This document shows positions 23,450 through 31,629 of a stretch of DNA of 64,000 nt, piece by piece. The notes under the pieces are model-generated. The model was not told the DNA's origin. It was given only the letters and a program-made list of their open reading frames with translations, and did not search any database. The position numbers and the translations under genes are program-made. The DNA is from Promicromonospora iranensis (GTDB taxonomy: Bacteria > Actinomycetota > Actinomycetes > Actinomycetales > Cellulomonadaceae): positions 1 to 64,000 of the forward strand of contig NZ_JAJQQP010000006.1 of the NCBI RefSeq assembly GCF_028994805.1, written 5' to 3'. Every line of letters begins with the position of its first letter. The stretch's first letter is position 1.

Positions 23450-24001
23450 TCAGCTGACCGCGAGCAGCTCGGCGGCCGTCGTCACCTCGATGAGCGGCGC
23501 GTACAGGCGCATGACCGCCAGGGCCCGCTCGTGGTTCTCCGGGGTCGAGCCCGCGCAGGCGTCCGCGACCACGAGGACGCGGCGGCCCGCGTCGGCGGCG
23601 GCGAGCGCCGTCGAGATGACGCAGCAGTCGGTGGCGACGCCCGCGAGCACGAGCTCGCCGGCGGACCGGGTGGCGGCCTCGAGCTCGGGGCCCCACTTGC
23701 CGAAGGTCGTGCGGGTGACGACGGGCGCCCCGGACGCGACGACGTCGGCCAGATCGGTGATCTCGTAGAGCGGGTCGTCCTCGGGCACGAGCGCGAACGG
23801 CCACTCGTCGAAGTAGGCGCGCCAGGCGCCGTCGGGCACCGCGGGGGCGACGTACCTGGTGAGGACGGTGCGGCCCGCGAAAGCGGGGAGCAGGCGGCGG
23901 GTCCCGTCGAGCGCTGCGGGGTAGTCGGGGGAGGCCCACGGGCTGGGCGGGCGCGCGAAGACGTCCTGCATGTCGATCACGACCAGGGCCGAGCCCGTCA
24001 T
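23450..24001 (-). CDS. isochorismatase-family cysteine hydrolase
   Basis: The 183-residue enzyme has the family layout: catalytic D10 in VVIDMQDVF and the cis-peptide/nucleophile motif GVATDCCV (C127). The usual catalytic lysine position reads VVTRTTFGKW, with arginine 97 where lysine is expected and K102 nearby, so the active site is unusual or shifted. Members hydrolyse nicotinamide, N-carbamoylsarcosine, ureidoacrylate or related amides. Its ATG overlaps the stop of the NCS1 permease by four bases, so the pair likely imports and cleaves one nitrogenous compound (inference). Confidence 0.85.
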   Translation of the reverse strand: MTGSALVVIDMQDVFARPPSPWASPDYPAALDGTRRLLPAFAGRTVLTRYVAPAVPDGAWRAYFDEWPFALVPEDDPLYEITDLADVVASGAPVVTRTTFGKWGPELEAATRSAGELVLAGVATDCCVISTALAAADAGRRVLVVADACAGSTPENHERALAVMRLYAPLIEVTTAAELLAVS

Positions 24002-25434
24002 CGCTCCTCCTGCCGACGTACCGCGCGGGCGCTCAGCAGGAGCGTGCCCACGAACCCGATGGCCAGCGCGACCAGCACACCGAGGTTGGCCCACGCCCAG
24101 TTGCCCTCGACCCCGCCGAGCGGCCCCAGCAGGTACCCCTGCCAGGCGAGCCACGGCGCGTAGGTGTTGGTCACGAGCCCCCAGCCGACGGCGGTGCCGG
24201 CCAGCACCAGGAGCACGGCCGCCCAGTTCACGGATCCGTACCGGCCAGCGGCGTCGTACAGGTCGGCGTCGGTGTAGTCGCGGCGGCGCAGCAGGATGTC
24301 GGCGAGGAGCACGCCGCACCACGCGGCGACGGGGACACCCAGGGTGATGAGGAAGCCCTGGAAGGGGCCGATGAACGAGTCGGCGACGAACACGACGTAG
24401 ACCGCGCCGACGACCATGAGCCCGCCGTCGATGGCGGCGGCGACCCAGCGCGGCGCGGGCAGGCCCAGGGAGAGCAGGGCGAGGCCGGAGGAGTAGATGT
24501 CGAGCGCGGCGCCGCCGATGAGGCCGGCGAGGGCGACCACGACGAACGGGATGAGGAACCAGGTCGGCAGGAGGGTGGAGAGGGCGCCGATCGGGTCGGT
24601 CCCGATGGCCGCGTTCAGGTCGGGGTCGGAGCCGGCGAGCAGCAGGCCGAACACGAGCAGGACCACGGGGGCCAGCGAGGCGCCGAGGGTGGTCCAGCCC
24701 ACGATCCGCGGGCCGGAGGCGGAGCGCGGCAGGTAGCGGGAGTAGTCGGCCGCCATGTTGACCCAGCCCAGGCCGAAGCCGGTCATCATGAACACGAGCC
24801 CGCCGATCACCTGCGGCGTGCCGCCCGCGGGGATCGCGGCGACCGTCGCCCAGTCGACGTGGTCGGCCACGAGGATGATGTAGACGACGGTCAGCACGGC
24901 CGTGAGCACGGTGATGATCACCTGCAGCCGCATGACGAGGTCGAACCCGAACACGCCCGCGGCCACCACGATGCCCGCGACGACCACGAGGGCCACGACC
25001 TTGGTGACCGTCCCGCCGCCCCAGCCGAGCGCACCGAGCACGGTCGAGGTCGCGAGGGTGGCCAGCGCCACCAGCACGGTCTCCCAGCCCACGGTGAGGA
25101 TCCACGACAGGAGCGAGGGCAGCGTGTTGCCGCGCACACCGAACGCGGCACGCGAGAGCACCATCGTCGGTGCCGAGCCGCGCTTCCCGGCCAGGGAGAT
25201 GAATCCGCAGAACAGGAACGAGACGACGATGCCGACCATGCCGATGACCGTCGCCTGCCAGAACGACACGCCGAACCCGAGGAGGTACGAGCCGTAGCCC
25301 AGGCCGAGCACCGACACGTTGGCCCCGAACCAGGGCCAGAACAGGTCGCGCGGCGTGCCGCGCCGCTCGGACTCGTCGATGGTGTTCAGGGCGTTGGCCT
25401 CGACGGCCGCGGGAACGCTCATGGCCGTGATCAT
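23998..25434 (-). CDS. NCS1-family nucleobase/hydantoin/cytosine permease
   Basis: The 478-residue protein has about 12 membrane helices. The N-terminus is NTIDESERRGTPRDLFWPWFGANVSVLGLGYGSYLLGF, followed by the RAAFGVRGNTLPSLLSWILTVGWE segment, both typical of the cytosine/purine/thiamine/allantoin (NCS1) family, which couples uptake to protons or sodium. The start could be the ATG at 25434 or at 25422; neither has a clear ribosome site. It is coupled to the cysteine hydrolase downstream. Substrate cannot be read from the sequence; a cyclic amide or pyrimidine breakdown intermediate is plausible. Confidence 0.85.
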   Translation of the reverse strand: MITAMSVPAAVEANALNTIDESERRGTPRDLFWPWFGANVSVLGLGYGSYLLGFGVSFWQATVIGMVGIVVSFLFCGFISLAGKRGSAPTMVLSRAAFGVRGNTLPSLLSWILTVGWETVLVALATLATSTVLGALGWGGGTVTKVVALVVVAGIVVAAGVFGFDLVMRLQVIITVLTAVLTVVYIILVADHVDWATVAAIPAGGTPQVIGGLVFMMTGFGLGWVNMAADYSRYLPRSASGPRIVGWTTLGASLAPVVLLVFGLLLAGSDPDLNAAIGTDPIGALSTLLPTWFLIPFVVVALAGLIGGAALDIYSSGLALLSLGLPAPRWVAAAIDGGLMVVGAVYVVFVADSFIGPFQGFLITLGVPVAAWCGVLLADILLRRRDYTDADLYDAAGRYGSVNWAAVLLVLAGTAVGWGLVTNTYAPWLAWQGYLLGPLGGVEGNWAWANLGVLVALAIGFVGTLLLSARAVRRQEER

Positions 25435-25454
25435 GCCACCCGGCCGGGCAACGC

Positions 25455-25489
25455 ACGAGGGCCCGCACCGTGTCGGTGCGGGCCCTCGT
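25455..25489. terminator. perfect 15-bp hairpin
   Basis: ACGAGGGCCCGCACC and its exact complement flank a 5-nt loop (GTGTC). It lies downstream of the NlpC/P60 gene and before the permease gene on the same strand, so it should end the NlpC/P60 transcript. Confidence 0.75.
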
Positions 25490-25525
25490 GGTCTGCGCTG
25501 CGCCTCCGGCTCAGCCTCTATCCAT

Positions 25526-25552
25526 GTCGGCTGAGCCTGCGGCTCAGCCGAC
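25526..25552. terminator. second hairpin overlapping the NlpC/P60 stop codon
   Basis: GTCGGCTGAGCC and GGCTCAGCCGAC form a perfect 12-bp stem with a 3-nt loop. The stem includes the stop codon and last codons of the NlpC/P60 gene, so it may act in termination or protect the transcript 3' end. Confidence 0.5.
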
Positions 25553-26350
25553 GCGGATGAAGGTCGGGCTGTCCTGCCAGATCTCCGTGTAGCGCACGGT
25601 CTGGCCGGGGACCGGCGCCTCGACCTGCATGCCGTCGCCGGCGTAGATGGCGATGTGGCCGGGCGACCAGATGAGGTCGCCGGGCTGTGCCTCGGCCGCG
25701 GAGACCGCGGTGCCTGCGTAGCGCTGCTCCGAGGAGGTGCGCGGCAGGTCGATGCCGGCCTGGGCGTAGACGTACGAGGTGAACCCGGAGCAGTCGAACC
25801 CGGCAGGCGTCGAGCCGGCCCAGACGTACGGCACACCGAGGTACTGCATGGCGATGGAGACGATATCGGACCCTGCGGCCGCAGCCGGGACGGCCTGCTC
25901 CACGGCTTCCTCGACGGGTGCCTCCGCGACCGGCGCTGCGGTCTCGACGACCTCCTCGACGACGGGCTCCGGCTCCGGCTCGGGAACGGGCTCCGGCTCG
26001 GGGGCCGGCGTCACCTCGATGGTGCCCGTCTCCAGCGTGAACTTGCTGTCGGCCGCGACCTGCACGGCGGGGGCGGTGGTCACGGCCTGTGCGGCAGCAG
26101 CCTGGGAGACCGAGCTGCGGGAAGCCTCGGTCAGGATGTCCAGCTCGGCGGTGGACGGCCCGTGGTCGACCACCGGCGCGGCGTCGGCGGGGGCGCTGAG
26201 CAGGGAGACGGCCAGGCCCGAGCCGGCGGCGACGAGCGCGCCACGGCGGGCGGCGCCGGAGATGCCCCGCGCCGCAGCACGGGAGATGGGGGTCAGCGGG
26301 GTGATGGGTCTGCGGGCAGCACGATGGCGCCCAGGCGTGCGAGTGGTCAA
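25544..26350 (-). CDS. secreted NlpC/P60 peptidoglycan hydrolase
   Basis: The 268-residue product has a long basic Sec signal ending in APADA|AP, a Glu/Pro-rich linker (about 115-165) and a C-terminal NlpC/P60 domain. The catalytic cysteine is in AGFDCSGFTSYVY and the histidine in SPGHIAIYAG. These enzymes cut D-Glu-mDAP-type bonds in wall peptides during growth and division. Translation starts at a TTG (26350) with GGAG eight bases upstream, just after a c-di-AMP riboswitch, so production is tied to c-di-AMP level and hence to osmotic and wall state. Confidence 0.92.
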   Translation of the reverse strand: MTTRTPGRHRAARRPITPLTPISRAAARGISGAARRGALVAAGSGLAVSLLSAPADAAPVVDHGPSTAELDILTEASRSSVSQAAAAQAVTTAPAVQVAADSKFTLETGTIEVTPAPEPEPVPEPEPEPVVEEVVETAAPVAEAPVEEAVEQAVPAAAAGSDIVSIAMQYLGVPYVWAGSTPAGFDCSGFTSYVYAQAGIDLPRTSSEQRYAGTAVSAAEAQPGDLIWSPGHIAIYAGDGMQVEAPVPGQTVRYTEIWQDSPTFIRVG

Positions 26351-26738
26351 GAGGTTCTCCTGACGCCTACGAGGTGAGCTGTCGGATTCGGATCGGAGAA
26401 TGACCCGGCCGCGTACTACCTGTGCGGCTTCACCCCAAGGACACCGTCGGTGCCCACTTACGTGGTTCCCCCGTCCCTGTCTTTTCGGTCTGTGCAGATC
26501 TTGGGGCGGTGACAGGGCTCGGCGCCCGCCTCAAGTGCCCGCGGCCTTCCCGCGAACCGGAGTGACCGTAACCCCGACCGACCCCAAAGTCACAATCGCG
26601 TTACGGCTTCCGGGTCGGCCGGGGTGCCACTTGACCGTATTGTCCGACATGAGATACGTCACTCGACCGCCGCCACGTCGTCGGCCGTGGCCGTCCCGAG
26701 GAGGTTCGAGCAGGCGCCGTCGACGTGTGTGACGCGGG
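26351..26738. other. 388-nt intergenic region
   Basis: It contains the riboswitch leader (about 26358-26484). The remaining upstream 250 bp should hold its promoter; on the minus strand TTGTGA and TACGGT spaced 19 bp apart near 26560-26600 are weak candidates. I see no other gene. Confidence 0.5.
26358..26484 (-). ncRNA. ydaO/yuaA c-di-AMP riboswitch
   Basis: On the minus strand the leader contains the conserved blocks of the ydaO class in order: GACGGGGGAACCACG, then TTGGGGTGAAGCC, then CCGAATCCGACAGCTCACC followed by TCGTAGGCGTC. The last block ends just before the ribosome site of the NlpC/P60 gene. This class binds cyclic di-AMP and normally switches wall-hydrolase and ion-transport genes off. 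Boundaries are approximate to about 10 nt. Confidence 0.92.
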
Positions 26739-27269
26739 TCAGCAGCTGTTGGAGCGGTACGCGGCGGTGCGATGGGCACCGTCGCCCTCGTGCCACCAGA
26801 AGTGACGGCCCTGGGTGTTGCGGTAGACCGTGAAGTCCGAGCTCACGCCGTCGTACCTCGCCTGCGCGCTGCCGTTGGTGGAGTCGATGATCCGCGTGAA
26901 CTTGTTGTCCGCCTTGCCCCAGGTGTTCGGGCCGGCCTTGCCGTCGTTCTCGAGGTCGCTGTACCGCCTCTGGAAGCTCTCCGTCGCCGTCCTCGTGTTG
27001 GGGCCGAAGTGTCCGTCGATGCCGGAAGCGCTGAGCAGCCCTTCCGCGTGCAGCACCTGCTGCCACAGGCACGTCGCGGTGGAAGAGGAGTAGGAGGTGG
27101 TCGAGATGGTGCCCTCGTCTCCCCAGTCGTCGCTCATGGTGCCGGCACCGCTGACGTAGCCGTCGTTCGTGTTGGCCGACGCCGGTGCGGCGGTCGCCAG
27201 CATGCCGCCGGCCAGGACGAGGCCGGTGAGGGCGGCGATGGTTCCGGTCGCGAACTTTTTGTTGCGCAC
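26739..27269 (-). CDS. secreted peptidoglycan-binding protein
   Basis: The 176-residue product has a signal peptide ending in APASA|NT and one PG_binding_1 repeat near residues 65-115 (LWQQVLHAEGLLSASGIDG, HFGPNTRTATESFQRRYSDL). That fold holds wall peptides. The C-terminal 60 residues (RRIIDSTNGSAQARYDG-like region and WWHEGDGAHRTAAYRSNSC) are unrecognised, and two cysteines (in ATCLWQQ and at the end) could pair. It begins at a GTG with GGGAG six bases upstream. It may be a wall-anchored structural or inhibitory protein. Confidence 0.8.
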   Translation of the reverse strand: MRNKKFATGTIAALTGLVLAGGMLATAAPASANTNDGYVSGAGTMSDDWGDEGTISTTSYSSSTATCLWQQVLHAEGLLSASGIDGHFGPNTRTATESFQRRYSDLENDGKAGPNTWGKADNKFTRIIDSTNGSAQARYDGVSSDFTVYRNTQGRHFWWHEGDGAHRTAAYRSNSC

Positions 27270-27542
27270 GTGGTACTCCCGTCGTCAGGTGGCCACACGT
27301 GTGGCCGAGGACCACTCAACTCCGGAAAGCCCTGGCGGAGAACGATTTGCGCCTCAGCGCAATCGGCGTCCATCGGCGCTGGACTGACGGACGACGCCGG
27401 ACAGCGCGCCTCCACCAAAGGTCGTAGGCGAAGTGGGCACTCGTGCCCGATGTGGCGCGGCGGCCTGCCCGACAGGCTGGTCTCGTCCGGAAGAAAGCCT
27501 CCGGACCAGCCCGAACACCTGCCGAGCGCGAGGAGCGCGACG

Positions 27543-29573
27543 ATGATCCCGACCTATGACCTACCCACCGAGCGGCCCGACGGCCGCCCCCGGGGTCCCC
27601 GCCGCGCAGCTGCGACGTTCGCCGCACTGGGCATCCTGACGATCAGCCTCGCGGCTGCCGTGCCGGCTGCCGCCGCGGCTGCCGAGCCCACCCCGGCTCC
27701 GCCGATCTCGGCCCCGGCGGGCGCACATACGCTCGGGCAGGCCGACGTCGACGCCTGGCTCGACGGCCTGCTGCCGGCCGCGCTGGAGACCGCGGGCATC
27801 GCCGGCGGCGTCGTCACCGTGGTCGACGACGGCGAGATCGTCACCACCCGCGGCTACGGCTACGCCGACACCGGCACGACGGGCGGCGAGGCCGTGCCGG
27901 TCGACGCCGAGCGGACGCTGTTCCGGCCGGGCTCGGTGTCCAAGCTCTTCACCGCCACCGCCGCCATGCAGCTGGTCGAGAGCGGCGACGTCGACCTCGA
28001 CACCGACATCGCCGCGTACCTCGACTTCGACGTCCCGCGGTCGTTCGACGGGCCGGTCACGCTCCGGCACCTGCTCACCCACACCGCCGGCTTCGAGGAG
28101 CGGCTCGCTGGGCTCATCGGCGCGGGCGACACGTCGCCGGTGCTCCGCGACGAGCTCGCCGAGGAGCCGCCGGAGCAGGTCTACGAGCCGGGCACCGTCC
28201 CCGCCTACTCGAACTACGGCAACTCGCTGGTCGGTTACATCGTCGAGCGCGTGAGCGGCGTGCCGTTCGAGGAGTACGTCGAGCGCGACATCCTCACGCC
28301 CGCCGGGATGACGTCGTCGACCTTCGCCCAGCCGCTGCCCGACGCCTTGCGCGACCGGATCTCCCAGGGCTATGCCACATCGGCCGACGCCCCCGGCCCG
28401 TTCGAGATCGTCGGGACGCCGCCCGCCGGGGCGCTGACCGCGTCCGCGCCCGACATGGCGCGCTTCATGCTGGCCCAGCTCGGCGAGCCCGGCACCGGCT
28501 CGATCCTGGAGCCGAGGACGCTCGACCTGATGCACGCCCCGGCGCTCGACGAGAGCTTGCTGGGCAACCTCGCCGCGGCCTCGCGGATGACGCTCGGCTT
28601 CTTCGACGAGAGCCGCAACGGGCACCGCATCATCGGCCACGGCGGCGACACCAACTACTTCCACTCCCACCTGCAGCTCTACCCCGAGGAACGCACCGGC
28701 GTCTTCGTCTCGCTGAACAGCACGGGCAGCAGCACCCTCGCCACCCTGGAGCTGCGCGACGCGGTCCTGCACGGCTTCACCGACCGGTACTTCCCGGCCG
28801 ACGCCGCCCCGGTGCCCAGCACCGTCGACGAGGGGACCGCCACGGAGCACGCGGCGATCGCCGAGGGCAGCTACGTCGCCGCACGCGGCATGCAGAGCAC
28901 GTTCCTGGCCTCGCTGGAGGCCTTCAGCGCCACACAGATCACCGCGCGGGAGGACGGCCGCCTGCTCATCACACCGGGCCCGCTCAGCGACTCGCCCGCC
29001 CTGTACGAAGAGGTCGAGCCGTGGGTCTGGCGCGAGGTCGACGGCCAGCGCACCATCACCATGCGGGTCGCCGGTGACCGGGTCGAGGCGATCGGGATCG
29101 AGGGCGCCTTCACCATGCTGCCCGCCCAGCCGGAACGCACCCCCGGCGTCGCGCTCCCCGTGCTCGGCGTGTCCGCGCTGATCCTGCTCGTGGCGGCCGT
29201 CGCCTGGCCCGTCGGCGCGATCGTGCGCCGGGTCCGGCACCGGTCCCTCCCCGAGGGCGCCCGAGGCCTGAGCAGGATCCTCACCAAGGTCGCCGGCGTC
29301 TGCGCGGTGCTCGCCCTCGGCGGCTGGACCGCCACGCTCCTGACCGTGATGGGCCTCGAGGACGTCTCGGAGTTCTCCCTGCGCCAGCTGCAGGTGGTCC
29401 AGGCGATCGGCGTGCTGGGGATCGTCCCCGCGGTGCTCCAGGTCGTCGGCGCCGTCCGCCACCGTCACGGCTGGCGCCGGATCCTCGGCACGGTGCTCGT
29501 GGTCCTCGCGCTGGCCGGAATCGCCTGGTTCGCGATCGAGTTCCGCCTCCTCGCGCCGTCTGTATCGTACTGA
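27543..29573 (+). CDS. membrane-anchored serine hydrolase, beta-lactamase/CubicO family
   Basis: The 676-residue protein has a signal peptide (alanine-rich, ending near AAAAAEPT) and a class C beta-lactamase-like domain (about 55-420). This carries the SxxK motif in GSVSKLFTAT, YSN in AYSNYGNSL and HGG in GHGGDTNYF. A linker region follows, then four C-terminal membrane helices (about 535-670). Such proteins are D-aminopeptidases, esterases or penicillin-recognising hydrolases; the substrate is unknown. The ATG at 27543 has GAGGAG upstream; the open frame extends upstream but without coding features. A kinase gene starts two bases after its stop, so the hydrolase and two-component system form one operon. 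Confidence 0.88.
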   Translation: MIPTYDLPTERPDGRPRGPRRAAATFAALGILTISLAAAVPAAAAAAEPTPAPPISAPAGAHTLGQADVDAWLDGLLPAALETAGIAGGVVTVVDDGEIVTTRGYGYADTGTTGGEAVPVDAERTLFRPGSVSKLFTATAAMQLVESGDVDLDTDIAAYLDFDVPRSFDGPVTLRHLLTHTAGFEERLAGLIGAGDTSPVLRDELAEEPPEQVYEPGTVPAYSNYGNSLVGYIVERVSGVPFEEYVERDILTPAGMTSSTFAQPLPDALRDRISQGYATSADAPGPFEIVGTPPAGALTASAPDMARFMLAQLGEPGTGSILEPRTLDLMHAPALDESLLGNLAAASRMTLGFFDESRNGHRIIGHGGDTNYFHSHLQLYPEERTGVFVSLNSTGSSTLATLELRDAVLHGFTDRYFPADAAPVPSTVDEGTATEHAAIAEGSYVAARGMQSTFLASLEAFSATQITAREDGRLLITPGPLSDSPALYEEVEPWVWREVDGQRTITMRVAGDRVEAIGIEGAFTMLPAQPERTPGVALPVLGVSALILLVAAVAWPVGAIVRRVRHRSLPEGARGLSRILTKVAGVCAVLALGGWTATLLTVMGLEDVSEFSLRQLQVVQAIGVLGIVPAVLQVVGAVRHRHGWRRILGTVLVVLALAGIAWFAIEFRLLAPSVSY

Positions 29574-29575
29574 CG

Positions 29576-30967
29576 ATGCCCACGACCGACGGTTCCACCG
29601 TGCTCGACGACGTTCGTGTCCTGCCGCGGGTCAGCGGGCTCGACACGATGCTCACCCGGCTCGGCGTGACGAGCGTGCGGGGCCGGGACAGGCTCTTCGC
29701 GGCCGTCGTCCTGCTCCTGACGGTCGGCGTGCTGGTGGTGCTCTTCGAGTACGTGCTCGGCACCGTGGGTCTGACGGTGGGCCCGGTGCAGGCGGGGGTG
29801 CTCATGGTCGCCGTGTGCGTCCAGGCGCTGCCCCTCGCCCTGCGCCGGACCCGGCCGGTCCTCTGCCTCGGCCTCGTCGTGGCCTGCCAGGTGGTCATCA
29901 TCGCGACCTCGCCGGCCGACCTCTCGCTCGGTGGCATACCGCAGGTCGTCGCCGGCTACACCGTCGGCACCCTGCTGCCCGCCCGCCGGGCGCTGGCGGT
30001 GACGGGTGCGGCGGTGCCGGTGGCGGCGCTCGCGGCGACGGTGACGGCTCTCGTCTCGGGGAACGACCTGCTGGTGCCGGTCGCCAACCACGTCGTCTCG
30101 GCCGTCGGGACCTACGTGGTCAGCGCGCTCATCGGCGGCGCGGTCGCGACGCGCCGCCGCTACGTCGAACTGCTCCGCCTCCGGGCCGGCGAGCTGCTCC
30201 GGACCCAGCAGGTGAACACCCAGGCGGCCATCGTCGCCGAGCGGTCCCGCATGGCGCGCGAGCTGCACGACGTCGCGGCCCACCACCTGTCGGGCCTGGT
30301 CGTGCAGGCCGCCGCCGTCGAGCGCCAGATCGACAGCGACCCGGAGACCGCGAAGAAGGGCACGGCGTGGATCCGGGCGCAGGGCAAGGAGACGCTCGAC
30401 AGCCTCCGGCTCATCGTCGGCGTGCTCCGCGAGCGGCCGGGCGCCGACGGGCCCGGTGCGGACGCGCACGACGCCCCACCGCCCGGGCTGGGGGCGCTCG
30501 ACGGGCTCGTGCAGACGGCGCGCGTGCTGGGCTCCGCCGTCGACCTGGTCCGGGTGGGCCGGCCGCGCGAGCTGGCCCCCATCGCGGACGCCGCGTTCTA
30601 CCGGGTGGCCCAGGAGTCGCTCTCGAACGCTCGCCAGCACGCTCCCGGCGCGCCGGTGCGGATGACCGTGCGGTTCGACGAGCGGGCGGTCTCGCTCGAG
30701 GTCGTCAACGGGCCGGTCGCGGGTGGCGCCTCACAGGGCTCGGCCCGTGACCCGGCTCGGCAGGGCATGGGGCTGATCGGGATGGGGGAGCGGGCGCAGC
30801 TCGTGGGCGCGACCCTCACCGCCCGACCGACGCCGTCCGGCGGCTGGCGGGTGCTGCTGACGCTCCCGCTGCACCATGAGCAGCACGGGCACGACGAGCA
30901 GCGCGCGAGCCAGGAGAACCAGGAGCCCGCGCAGTCCGCGGCGCTCGTCGAAGGGGGACAGGAATGA
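29576..30967 (+). CDS. sensor histidine kinase (NarL/DesK type)
   Basis: The 463-residue kinase has about five membrane helices (43-190) and a HisKA_3 domain with the acceptor H231 in ARELHDVAAHHLSGLVVQ. Its HATPase region includes VAQESLSNARQHAPGA, and GMGLIGMGERAQLVGA is the G2-like box. A Gln/Glu/His-rich tail follows the catalytic domain. It lies in an operon with the serine hydrolase upstream and overlaps the response regulator by four bases (ATGA), so it probably senses a wall-related signal linked to that hydrolase (inference). Confidence 0.9.
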   Translation: MPTTDGSTVLDDVRVLPRVSGLDTMLTRLGVTSVRGRDRLFAAVVLLLTVGVLVVLFEYVLGTVGLTVGPVQAGVLMVAVCVQALPLALRRTRPVLCLGLVVACQVVIIATSPADLSLGGIPQVVAGYTVGTLLPARRALAVTGAAVPVAALAATVTALVSGNDLLVPVANHVVSAVGTYVVSALIGGAVATRRRYVELLRLRAGELLRTQQVNTQAAIVAERSRMARELHDVAAHHLSGLVVQAAAVERQIDSDPETAKKGTAWIRAQGKETLDSLRLIVGVLRERPGADGPGADAHDAPPPGLGALDGLVQTARVLGSAVDLVRVGRPRELAPIADAAFYRVAQESLSNARQHAPGAPVRMTVRFDERAVSLEVVNGPVAGGASQGSARDPARQGMGLIGMGERAQLVGATLTARPTPSGGWRVLLTLPLHHEQHGHDEQRASQENQEPAQSAALVEGGQE

Positions 30968-31629
30968 TCAGGGTCTTGCTCGTCGACGACCAGGCGGTGG
31001 TCCGGGCAGGTTTCCGGTTCCTCCTTGAGCAGGCCGACGACATCGAGGTGGTCGCCGAGGCCTCGAACGGTCCGACGGCGGTCGAGCTCGCCCGTCGGCA
31101 CAGCCCCGACGTCGTCTGCATGGACGTGCGGATGCCGGGCGGTGATGGCCTCGCTGCGACGCGCGAGATCGTCGCGAGCGGCGGCCCCGACGGCGCGACA
31201 CCTCCGGCGGTGCTCGTCGTGACGACCTTCGACCTGGACGAGTACGTCTTCGGCGCCCTGGAGGCGGGGGCCGGCGGCTTCATCCTCAAGGACTGCGAGC
31301 CCGAGGAGCTGATCGACGCCGTCCGGCGGCTCGCCGACGGGCACGGCCTCATCGACCAGGCCGTGACGCGCCGCGTGATCGCCGAGTTCGCCCGGCGCAA
31401 GGCGCCGCCGGAGCAGGCGTCGGACATCGCGCCGCAGCTCACGGCCCGCGAGTCCGAGATCGTGCGGCAGCTGGCCCGTGGGCTGTCGAACGCGGAGATC
31501 GCCCACGAGCTGGTCGTGGAGACCAGCACCGTGAAGTCCCACCTCGGCCGCGCGATGGCCAAGGTGGGCACGCGCGACCGCCTGCAGACGGTGGTGTGGG
31601 CCTATCAGAACGGGCTCGCACCACACTGA
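30964..31629 (+). CDS. NarL/LuxR-type response regulator
   Basis: The 221-residue product has a receiver domain with VDDQ, phospho-acceptor aspartate in VCMDVRMPGGDG and the conserved lysine in GGFILKDCEPEE. A LuxR-type helix-turn-helix follows (LTARESEIVRQLARGLSNAEIAHELVVETSTVKSHL). It is the partner of the kinase whose stop it overlaps. Its 3' end overlaps the 3' end of the convergent monooxygenase by 25 bp. All receiver residues are intact, unlike the regulator in the pilus operon. Confidence 0.92.
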   Translation: MIRVLLVDDQAVVRAGFRFLLEQADDIEVVAEASNGPTAVELARRHSPDVVCMDVRMPGGDGLAATREIVASGGPDGATPPAVLVVTTFDLDEYVFGALEAGAGGFILKDCEPEELIDAVRRLADGHGLIDQAVTRRVIAEFARRKAPPEQASDIAPQLTARESEIVRQLARGLSNAEIAHELVVETSTVKSHLGRAMAKVGTRDRLQTVVWAYQNGLAPH

